A stretch of DNA of 64,000 nt from Amycolatopsis japonica (GTDB lineage: Bacteria > Actinomycetota > Actinomycetes > Mycobacteriales > Pseudonocardiaceae): positions 3,844,001 to 3,908,000 of the forward strand of contig NZ_CP008953.1 in the NCBI RefSeq assembly GCF_000732925.1, read 5' to 3'. Positions 8,169 to 14,919 of the stretch are shown piece after piece (positions within the stretch are counted from its first letter, which is position 1; each line of letters opens with the position of its first letter). Under the pieces are notes generated by a model. That model made no database searches and had not been told where the DNA came from. It saw only the letters and a list, made by a program, of their open reading frames with translations. The position numbers and the translations under genes are program-made.

Positions 8169-10502
8169 GTGAACCGGATCTTTGTGCAGCCCGAACGGCG
8201 GAAAGGGGTCCGGGGCGCGCTCGCCCTCGGCCTTTCCGCGCTCCTGATCGCGGCAGGGCTCGGCGGTGCCACCGCCGCGGCCGCCGACTACAGCCAGAGT
8301 GCCGCGTCCTTGAATGCGACCCAGGCGCAGTTCTCCTTCACGCCGGCGAGCCCCGCGCGCTACGTCGACATCCACTACACCGGCGTTCCGGGAGTGGGGC
8401 AGCAGAACGTCCGCATGACCGACAACGGGGGCACGTGGCGGCACACCGTCGGCTCGCTGTCGGCGGGCACGGTGCTCGACTATTGGTTCACCTACGAGAA
8501 GAACGGGCCGCAGTACGACACCCCGCACTTCACGTACACCCACGGCGGCAGCGGCACGACCGTCGCGTCACCGACCTTCGATCCGCCGGGCGGCAGTTAC
8601 CCGAGCGCACGTTCGGTGACCCTGTCGAGCGCGACCTCCGGCGCGACGATCCGGTACACAGTGGACGGTTCCACGCCGACGGCGTCGTCCACTTTGTACA
8701 CCGGGCCGATCACGGTCTCCGCGTCCTCGACGATCTCCGCGATCGCGCTCAAATCCGGCTCGGCGAACTCCCCGGTGGCGTCGGCGAGCTACACGATCGG
8801 ATCGACACAGGCGACCTGCCCGGTGCAGGCCGAGGTCCCGGACTTCGGCCCGAACGTGCGGATCTTCGACCCGGGGATGTCCGCGGCGTCGATCCAGTCC
8901 CGGCTCGACGCGGACTTCAACGCGCAGAAGGACACCCTGACCGCGCAGTTCACCGAGCGCCGGTACGCGCACCTGTTCAAGCCCGGTGTGTACAACGGCA
9001 TCCACGACAACGTCGGCTACTACACCTCTGTCGCGGGCCTCGGGCAGAACCCGGGCGACGTGGTGATCAACGGTGACGTGACGGTCGACGCGTTCAACGA
9101 GTCGGACAAGGGTGTGGCGCTGCAGAACTTCTGGCGCTCGGCGGAGAACCTCGCCGTCGTCCCGAGCAGCGGTTCGACCCGCTGGGCCGTCGCGCAGGCC
9201 GCGCCGTTCCGCCGGATGGACATCCGTGGCGGGCTCCAGCTCTACCCGGCCAGCTACGGGTTCGCGAGCGGTGGCTACACCGCCGACACCAAGGTCTCCG
9301 GACAGGCCGCGTCGATCTCGCAGCAGCAGTGGTACACCCGGGACAGCAGCTACGGCAGCTGGGACGGCGGCGTCTGGAACATGGTCTTCTCCGGGACGAG
9401 CGGCGCTCCCGCGAACACCTTCCCGAACCCGCCGGAGACGACGCTCGGCACCACGCCGGTGTCCCGCGACGTCCCGTATCTCTACCTCGACGGCTCCGGC
9501 AAGTACCGCGTGTTCCTGCCTTCCTTGCGCACCAACGCCTCTGGGCCGAGCTGGGCCAACGGTGGCACCCAGGGCTCCTCGCTGCCGATGAGCCAGTTCT
9601 ACGTCGTGAAGGCGGGGGACACGGCGTCGTCGATCAACACCGCGCTTTCCCAGGGCTGCAACCTGTTCTTCACGCCGGGCGTCTATCACCTGAACCAGAC
9701 GCTCAACGTGACGAAGGCGAACACCGTCGTCCTCGGCGTCGGCTACCCGACGCTGGTGCCGGACAACGGCGTCGACGCCATGAAGGTCGCGGACGTCGAC
9801 GGCGTCCGGCTCAAGGGGCTGCTGTTCGACGCCGGCACGACCAACTCGCAGTCGCTGCTCACGGTCGGACAGGCGGGCTCGACGACGAACCACGCGGCGA
9901 ACCCGACGACCTTGCAGGACGTGTTCTTCCGGATCGGCGGTCAGATCGCGGGGAAGGCGACGAACAGCCTGATCGTCAACAGCCGTGACACGATCATCGA
10001 CCACATCTGGGCCTGGCGGGCCGACCACGGCAACGCGGGCACCTACGGCTGGACGATCAACACCGGCGACACCGGCGTGGTCGTCAACGGCGACAACGTG
10101 CTGGCGACAGGCCTGTTCGTCGAGCACTACCAGAAGTACCAGGTGATCTGGAACGGCCAGAACGGCAGGACGATCTTCTTCCAGAACGAGATCCCGTACG
10201 ACGTCCCGGACCAGGCGGGCTGGAAGAGTCCCAACGGGCTCAACGGGTACGCCGCCTACAAGGTGGGGGACAACGTGACCACGCACGAGGCGTGGGGCCT
10301 GGGCAGCTACTGCTTCTTCAACGACAACCCGTCGGTGAATCTGTATCACGCGTTCGAGGTGCCGAACCGCTCCGGCGTCCGGTTCCACAATCTGGTGACG
10401 GTCTCGTTGAACTACAAGGGCACCATCACCCACGTGATCAACGACGCCGGGGCGGTGACGCCGCCGGACACGCGGCCGAGCAACCTGGTGAGCTACCCGT
10501 AA
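8169..10502 (+). CDS. secreted CBM56 / beta-helix polysaccharide-active protein
   Basis: 777 aa. Signal peptide about 1-40, ending TAAAA before DYSQS. Residues about 40-130 resemble CBM56 beta-1,3-glucan-binding modules (SFTPASPARYVDIHYTG, LDYWFTYEKNG). Residues about 135-215 match a chitobiase C-terminal-like beta-sandwich (TIRYTVDGSTPT). The remainder is a long right-handed beta-helix region like GH55-type proteins often annotated 'adenylyl cyclase' in actinomycetes. It probably binds or cleaves extracellular beta-glucan. The GTG follows GGAGGT by 8 nt. Catalytic residues were not assigned. Confidence 0.78.
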   Translation: MNRIFVQPERRKGVRGALALGLSALLIAAGLGGATAAAADYSQSAASLNATQAQFSFTPASPARYVDIHYTGVPGVGQQNVRMTDNGGTWRHTVGSLSAGTVLDYWFTYEKNGPQYDTPHFTYTHGGSGTTVASPTFDPPGGSYPSARSVTLSSATSGATIRYTVDGSTPTASSTLYTGPITVSASSTISAIALKSGSANSPVASASYTIGSTQATCPVQAEVPDFGPNVRIFDPGMSAASIQSRLDADFNAQKDTLTAQFTERRYAHLFKPGVYNGIHDNVGYYTSVAGLGQNPGDVVINGDVTVDAFNESDKGVALQNFWRSAENLAVVPSSGSTRWAVAQAAPFRRMDIRGGLQLYPASYGFASGGYTADTKVSGQAASISQQQWYTRDSSYGSWDGGVWNMVFSGTSGAPANTFPNPPETTLGTTPVSRDVPYLYLDGSGKYRVFLPSLRTNASGPSWANGGTQGSSLPMSQFYVVKAGDTASSINTALSQGCNLFFTPGVYHLNQTLNVTKANTVVLGVGYPTLVPDNGVDAMKVADVDGVRLKGLLFDAGTTNSQSLLTVGQAGSTTNHAANPTTLQDVFFRIGGQIAGKATNSLIVNSRDTIIDHIWAWRADHGNAGTYGWTINTGDTGVVVNGDNVLATGLFVEHYQKYQVIWNGQNGRTIFFQNEIPYDVPDQAGWKSPNGLNGYAAYKVGDNVTTHEAWGLGSYCFFNDNPSVNLYHAFEVPNRSGVRFHNLVTVSLNYKGTITHVINDAGAVTPPDTRPSNLVSYP

Positions 10503-10529
10503 CTCCCGACCGCCGGGTTGAGCACCTTG

Positions 10530-10588
10530 AAGTACATGAAGGCCCCCTTCCTTGCGCTAGACGCAAGGAAGGGGGCCTTCATGTACTT
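10530..10588. repeat. 27-bp perfect palindromic intergenic element (copy A)
   Basis: Perfect 27-bp arms at 10530-10556 and 10562-10588 around the loop CTAGA. The arm starts AAGTACATGAAGGCCCCCTT. The same arms occur at 52891-52949, and a close variant at 29629-29685. It lies after the beta-helix stop and probably also terminates transcription. Confidence 0.85.
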
Positions 10589-10607
10589 GGGGAAGGTAGT
10601 GAAGGAG

Positions 10608-10670
10608 GCGGAACACCCGAGTGCGGCCTCCAGTCACGCGAGTCACGTCCCTGATCACGCGAATCACGCC
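10608..10670. repeat. dispersed CACGCGAGTCACG-type repeat (copy 1, partial)
   Basis: Contains GCGGAACACCCGAGTGCGGC and CACGCGAGTCACGTCCCTGA. The same sequence with few differences appears at 63075-63140, and a more diverged one at 14290-14350. No coding potential seen. Confidence 0.7.
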
Positions 10671-10680
10671 TTCGGCTTCT

Positions 10681-10696
10681 GTATAACGCCCTATAC
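10681..10696. promoter_or_regulatory. GTATA-N6-TATAC inverted repeat upstream of the aldehyde dehydrogenase
   Basis: GTATAACGCCCTATAC, 38 bp before the aldehyde dehydrogenase start. Near-identical motifs occur at 39695-39710 and 43169-43184. An operator role is possible here, but the other two copies sit at gene 3' ends. Confidence 0.4.
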
Positions 10697-10733
10697 CGCG
10701 CGGCAGTGACCGCCCACGGTTAGGCTCAGAACC

Positions 10734-12041
10734 ATGATCAGCAGCGATGCCCCCGCCGTCGTCGAAGAACTGCGCACCCTCTTCCGCTCCGGTGTCACGA
10801 AACCGGTGGAGTGGCGGCGAACGCAGCTCACGGGCCTGCGGACCCTTCTGTCCGAGCAGGCCGACGTCTTCCTCAAGGCGCTCTACGCCGATCTGCGCAA
10901 GAACACCGCCGAGGCAAAGCGCGCGGAGATCGCGCTCGTACGGAACGAGATCGACCACACGCTGGAGAATCTCGACTCCTGGCTGAGCCCGGAGCCCGCC
11001 GGCCTGCCGTATCCGCTGCGACCGGCCGACGGCCGCGTCGTTCGCGAGCCGCTAGGGGTCGCGCTGATCATCGGGCCGTGGAACTACCCGCTGCAACTGG
11101 TGCTCGCGCCGCTGGTCGGCGCGCTGGCGGCGGGCAACTGCGCGGTCGTCAAGCCGAGTGAGCTGTCGCCGAACACCTCGGCCGCGATCGCGGAGCATCT
11201 GCCGAACTACGTCGAGGGCGTCCGTGTCGTCGAAGGCGCGATCCCCGAGACGACGGCGTTGCTGGAGCAGAAGTTCGACACCATCTTCTACACCGGCAAC
11301 GGGACGGTCGGCCGGATCGTCATGGCCGCGGCGGCGAAGCATCTCACGCCGGTCACGCTGGAGCTGGGCGGTAAGAGCCCGGCGATCGTCGAGCCGGGGG
11401 CGGACCTCGCCGTGACCGCCCAGCGGCTGGCCTACGGCAAGTTCGCCAACGCGGGCCAGACCTGCGTCGCGCCCGACTACGTCCTCGCGATCGGCGACAC
11501 CGGCCCGAAGCTGGCGGAACACCTGGCCGAGGCCGTCCGAGCGATGTTCGGCGACGACCCGGCCGCCAGCGAAGCCTACGGCCGGATCATCTCGACCCGG
11601 CACCACGACCGGCTCGCCGCCTTGCTGGACAACGGAACCGTGGTCGTCGGCGGCCAGGCCGACCGCGACGAGAAGTACATCGCGCCGACCGTGCTCACGG
11701 ATGTCTCGCCGGATGCCCCGGTCATGCGGGACGAGATCTTCGGCCCGATCCTGCCGATCATCGACGTGCCCGACGTCGACGCGGCGCTGGCGTTCGTCAA
11801 CGAGCGCGACAAGCCGCTGGCGCTGTACGCCTTCACCGAATCGGAGGAAACCAAGCGCAGGATCGAGACGGAAACCTCGTCGGGCGGGCTGGTGTTCGGC
11901 GCGGCGATCATCCATCTCGCGGCGCCGGAACTGCCGTTCGGCGGGGTGGGGGAGAGCGGGATGGGTCGCTATCACGGGCGCTACTCGATCGAGAATTTCA
12001 GCCACGTGAAGGCGGTGCTGGACAAGCCGCTCGCGGGATGA
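10734..12041 (+). CDS. NAD(P)-dependent aldehyde dehydrogenase (class 3-like)
   Basis: 435 aa, the short length of class 3/fatty-aldehyde-type ALDHs. Cofactor region IIGPWNYPLQLVLAPL, general-base Glu in TLELGGKSP, and nucleophilic Cys in NAGQTCVAPDY. It should oxidise aldehydes to acids in the cytosol. The ATG has no Shine-Dalgarno, but TAGGCT lies 7 nt upstream, suggesting leaderless transcription. A GTATA-type inverted repeat lies just upstream. Its stop abuts the stop of the convergent gene with no gap, so no dedicated terminator exists. Confidence 0.92.
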   Translation: MISSDAPAVVEELRTLFRSGVTKPVEWRRTQLTGLRTLLSEQADVFLKALYADLRKNTAEAKRAEIALVRNEIDHTLENLDSWLSPEPAGLPYPLRPADGRVVREPLGVALIIGPWNYPLQLVLAPLVGALAAGNCAVVKPSELSPNTSAAIAEHLPNYVEGVRVVEGAIPETTALLEQKFDTIFYTGNGTVGRIVMAAAAKHLTPVTLELGGKSPAIVEPGADLAVTAQRLAYGKFANAGQTCVAPDYVLAIGDTGPKLAEHLAEAVRAMFGDDPAASEAYGRIISTRHHDRLAALLDNGTVVVGGQADRDEKYIAPTVLTDVSPDAPVMRDEIFGPILPIIDVPDVDAALAFVNERDKPLALYAFTESEETKRRIETETSSGGLVFGAAIIHLAAPELPFGGVGESGMGRYHGRYSIENFSHVKAVLDKPLAG

Positions 12042-12710
12042 TCAGCGGCCTTCGCGGCTGCCCTCGTAGGCGCGCTCGCGCAACCCGGTGAGCCAGCGGG
12101 GCCGCAGCTCCCAGCCAGGGGGAGCGTTCAGCATCGGATCGAAGGCGGGGCGCGAGGCGTCTTGGTCGACCTCGTGGAGGGTCAGCGTCGCGCAGGGTTT
12201 CCGATGCCCGTTCGCGCGGACGGTTTCGACGAGGTAGGTCACCGGTCCTTCCTGCACCAGTCGGCTCAAGGCGTCGAGTGAGGCTCCGGCGCGCCGCGGC
12301 GTTTCCGCGCGGGCCGACAGCCAGACCAGTTCGCCGTTCACGCGATAGGGCAGCAGCGAGCTGAAGCGGCCGGTGGTCCAGGATCGCGCCGGCCGCGGCA
12401 CCACCCGGACGGCCGAAGTGGTCAGGGTGAGATCCCACGGATCGCCGTCGGCGGTGGGGACGCGGATCGCGAGCCCCAGCGCGTCGGGGATACGACCCGG
12501 GAGACCGGCCCCTTTGGACATTCGCACGGTGACGGTCACCGGTTCCGGCGGCAACGCTAGATCGTCGCGCCTCAAAGCGTGAAGCTCGCCTTTGAGCAGT
12601 AGGCCGTTCGGGTGGAACGCTCGCGCGCCGCGAAGTGCGGAGAGCGAGTGGAAGCCGGCCCGGAAAAGCCTGCCGACCGGCCCTGCCTGCGGTGCCTCGT
12701 GCTCGGCCAC
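12042..12710 (-). CDS. uncharacterised protein, phosphodiesterase-annotated / catalase-like family
   Basis: 222 aa. It has RLFRAGFHSLSALRGARAFHPNG at the start, MSKGAGLPGRIPDALGLAIR in the middle and PPGWELRPRWLTGLRERAYEGSR at the end. I associate this with small actinobacterial proteins labelled phosphodiesterase or distant catalase-fold proteins; no catalytic site is assigned. The GTG follows AAGGAGG by 9 nt. It is divergent from the DUF4383/manganese-catalase pair, so a redox-stress link is possible but unproven. Confidence 0.6.
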   Translation of the reverse strand: MAEHEAPQAGPVGRLFRAGFHSLSALRGARAFHPNGLLLKGELHALRRDDLALPPEPVTVTVRMSKGAGLPGRIPDALGLAIRVPTADGDPWDLTLTTSAVRVVPRPARSWTTGRFSSLLPYRVNGELVWLSARAETPRRAGASLDALSRLVQEGPVTYLVETVRANGHRKPCATLTLHEVDQDASRPAFDPMLNAPPGWELRPRWLTGLRERAYEGSREGR

Positions 12711-12876
12711 GATTTCCGCCTCCTTGCCAGGTGAGTACTGGGCGGTGGCTACCCCGGCGGCATCGGATTACACGGGAATTCCCACGAATTCGAAAACACC
12801 GATTCCCCGGTGTGACCGGCTCCGGCACGGGTACTCGACGTTCCAGAAGCTCATTCCACCTGGATCGGAGGAAATC

Positions 12877-13332
12877 ATGACTGCATCGCCGGCCACCGTT
12901 CGGCGGGCTCCGCGCCAGCTCATCGCCCTCGGCGTGGGCGCGGTCTTCCTGCTCGTCGGCATTCTCGGCTTCATTCCCGGCGTCACGACGAATTACGAGC
13001 AGCTGAGCGGTGCCGGGCACGAGTCCGGCGCTTTGCTGCTGGGCGTGTTCCAGGTTTCGATCCTGCACAACATCGTCCATCTGGCGTTCGGCGTCGCGGG
13101 CATCCTGCTGGCCCGGACGGCGAGCGGCGCGAAAGCGTTCCTCGTCGGCGGCGGGGTGGTCTATCTCGTGCTCTGGCTGTACGGACTGCTGATCGACCAC
13201 GGGTCGGCGGCGAATTTCGTGCCGGTCAACAGCGCCGACAACTGGCTGCACCTCGGGCTGGCCGTCGGGATGATCGCGCTCGGGCTCATTCCGCTTTCCG
13301 GTTCGAAGGCGCCGATCGCCGACTCTCGCTGA
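12877..13332 (+). CDS. DUF4383 integral membrane protein
   Basis: 151 aa with four hydrophobic segments (ALGVGAVFLLVGILGF, LLLGVFQVSILHNIVHLAFG, FLVGGGVVYLVLWLYGLLI, LHLGLAVGMIALGLIPL) and the HNIVHLAFG motif of DUF4383. Function unknown. The ATG is 3 nt after GGAGGAA. It is followed after 32 bp by the manganese catalase on the same strand, probably one transcript, consistent with a stress-associated envelope role. Confidence 0.85.
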   Translation: MTASPATVRRAPRQLIALGVGAVFLLVGILGFIPGVTTNYEQLSGAGHESGALLLGVFQVSILHNIVHLAFGVAGILLARTASGAKAFLVGGGVVYLVLWLYGLLIDHGSAANFVPVNSADNWLHLGLAVGMIALGLIPLSGSKAPIADSR

Positions 13333-13364
13333 TCCGTTCTTCTCCCAGTATTCGGAGGTAATCA

Positions 13365-14246
13365 GTGTTCCGTCACACCAAATCGCTCCAGTTCGAGGCC
13401 AAGCCGGAAAAGCCGGACGCCTTGTACGCCCGAAAGCTGCAGGAACTCATCGGCGGCGCCTACGGCGAAATGACCGTCACCATGCAGTACCTCTTCCAAG
13501 GCTGGAATTGCCGGATCGAGGGCAAGTACAAGGATTTGATCATGGATACGGCGACCGAGGAGATCGGGCACGTCGAGATGCTCGCGACGATGGTCGCCCG
13601 GCTGCTGGAAGGGGCACCCGCCACCATGGTGGCCGAGGCGGCGAAAGATCCAGCCACCGCGGCGATCCTGGGCGGGATGGACCCCCAGCAGGCGATCATC
13701 TCCGGTGGCGGGGCCACCCCGAGCGACAGCCAGGGCTACCCCTGGAACGGCCGCTACGTCGTCGCGTCGGGCAATCTGCTGGCCGATTTCCGGGCGAACG
13801 CCGCGGCCGAGGCGCAGGGCCGGTTGCAGACGGCCCGGCTGTACAACATGACCGACGACCCTGGCGTGAAGGCCATGCTGCAGTTCAATCTCGCCCGCGA
13901 CACGGTGCACCAGAAGCAGTGGCTCGCCGCGATCGAGGAACTCAAGGCCGACGGCCTGGAAAGCGACATCGCGCCGACGGCGTTGTTCGACGAGGAGAAC
14001 CAGGACCACAACAACACCGTGTGGCATCTGTCCGACGGGCCGGACGGCGCGAAGGGCGGCTGGAGCTTCGGCGAAGACGGGATCGAGTACCTGATGGACC
14101 CGGAGCCGCTCGGCGGTCCGGGCACCGCTCCGAAACCGGATCCCGCGTTGTTCGGCACCTACGCGCCGCTGCAGGACGCCGTCGGGACGGTCAAGGGCAA
14201 GGCCAAGGACGCGAAGAAGAAGGCCACCAAATCGCGCAAGAGCTAG
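13365..14246 (+). CDS. manganese (non-haem) catalase
   Basis: 293 aa with a ferritin-like four-helix core. Metal ligands fit the Glu in LQELIGGAYGEM, the EEIGHVEM Glu/His pair, a Glu in NAAAEAQGR and a His in ARDTVHQKQW. It should dismutate hydrogen peroxide using a di-manganese site in the cytosol. The lysine-rich tail (KGKAKDAKKKATKSRKS) is typical of actinobacterial members. The GTG start is placed by GGAGGT. The DUF4383 gene directly upstream is likely co-transcribed. Confidence 0.9.
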   Translation: MFRHTKSLQFEAKPEKPDALYARKLQELIGGAYGEMTVTMQYLFQGWNCRIEGKYKDLIMDTATEEIGHVEMLATMVARLLEGAPATMVAEAAKDPATAAILGGMDPQQAIISGGGATPSDSQGYPWNGRYVVASGNLLADFRANAAAEAQGRLQTARLYNMTDDPGVKAMLQFNLARDTVHQKQWLAAIEELKADGLESDIAPTALFDEENQDHNNTVWHLSDGPDGAKGGWSFGEDGIEYLMDPEPLGGPGTAPKPDPALFGTYAPLQDAVGTVKGKAKDAKKKATKSRKS

Positions 14247-14250
14247 CCCT

Positions 14251-14350
14251 TGGCACCGCACTCACGTGATCGAAGCCGGAACTCGCGTGATCAGCGGCGG
14301 AACTCCCCGAGTACCGCTTTCAATCACGCAAGTCACGCCTCCGCTCACGC
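14251..14350. repeat. dispersed CACGTGATCGAAGCC-type repeat (copy 2)
   Basis: Begins TGGCACCGCACTCACGTGAT and closely matches 63027-63147 over roughly 100 bp. No open reading frame of interest. Confidence 0.75.
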
Positions 14351-14369
14351 CGCGTCCTGTGCGCCCCAG

Positions 14370-14422
14370 TCCGTGAAGGCCTCCTTGAGGGACCCAGAGT
14401 CCCTCAAGGAGGCCTTCACGGA
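14370..14422. terminator. 23-bp palindromic element / terminator
   Basis: Perfect 23-bp arms (14370-14392 and 14400-14422) around loop CCCAGAG; the arm starts TCCGTGAAGGCCTCCTTGAG. It separates the convergent catalase and SH3-like genes. A solitary half-arm recurs at about 62980-62997. Confidence 0.75.
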
Positions 14423-14464
14423 CTTCCGACCGGGAATACAGAGGACGCGGTGGTTCTGATGTCC

Positions 14465-14680
14465 TTACCGCTCACGAGGGGTGCGTGGAGTAGGAGGCGG
14501 CGGGACCGTCTTCGCCAGGACGATGTCCGCCAGCCGGATCGTCGCGAGTCCGCGTTTGGTCTCCACCGTGCATTCCGTGTCGTCACGGGAGCGCAGGTAG
14601 CCGAGGGCGTCGGTGAACCCGCCTTCGATCCGATACCGCACGACGACCCTCGTGCCGACCGGGACGTCCGGGAGGGTCAC
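14465..14680 (-). CDS. small SH3-like protein (Rv0428c N-terminal-like domain)
   Basis: 71 aa. VPVGTRVVVRYRIEGGFTDA and IRLADIVLAKTVPPPP resemble the beta-barrel domain that precedes the GNAT domain in actinobacterial acetyltransferases of the Rv0428c type. Here it stands alone, with no acetyltransferase after it. The GTG overlaps the stop of the glutaredoxin-like gene (GTGA), so translation is coupled. Role unknown; possibly a split-off accessory domain. Confidence 0.65.
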   Translation of the reverse strand: MTLPDVPVGTRVVVRYRIEGGFTDALGYLRSRDDTECTVETKRGLATIRLADIVLAKTVPPPPTPRTPRER

Positions 14681-14916
14681 CGGTTCAGGTGCGCGGTGAG
14701 CTCGTCGTCGCTCGGCTCGACCAGGTGGGTGCCGTCCGGCCAGACGATGGTCGGGATCCGCCGCTCACCGTTCTGCAGCGCGCGCACCGTCTCCTCCGCG
14801 CCGGAGTCCGCTTCGACGTCGATGTAGTCGTACTCGACGCCCTTCGAGTCCAGCAGGGCCCGGCTGCGTTTGACGTCGGGGCACCAGCCGGCGCCGTACA
14901 CGATGAGGTCGCTCAT
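14677..14916 (-). CDS. glutaredoxin / mycoredoxin-like protein
   Basis: 79 aa thioredoxin fold with active-site WCPDVKR at residues 11-17, a single cysteine (C12), so monothiol, and the cis-Pro loop RIPTIVWPDG. Actinobacterial mycoredoxins reduce mixed disulfides with mycothiol, often with CxxC; this one lacks the second cysteine. It is the middle gene of a three-gene unit between the LAL regulator and the SH3-like protein, with a 3-nt gap upstream and a 4-nt overlap downstream. Confidence 0.85.
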   Translation of the reverse strand: MSDLIVYGAGWCPDVKRSRALLDSKGVEYDYIDVEADSGAEETVRALQNGERRIPTIVWPDGTHLVEPSDDELTAHLNR

Positions 14917-14919
14917 GGC

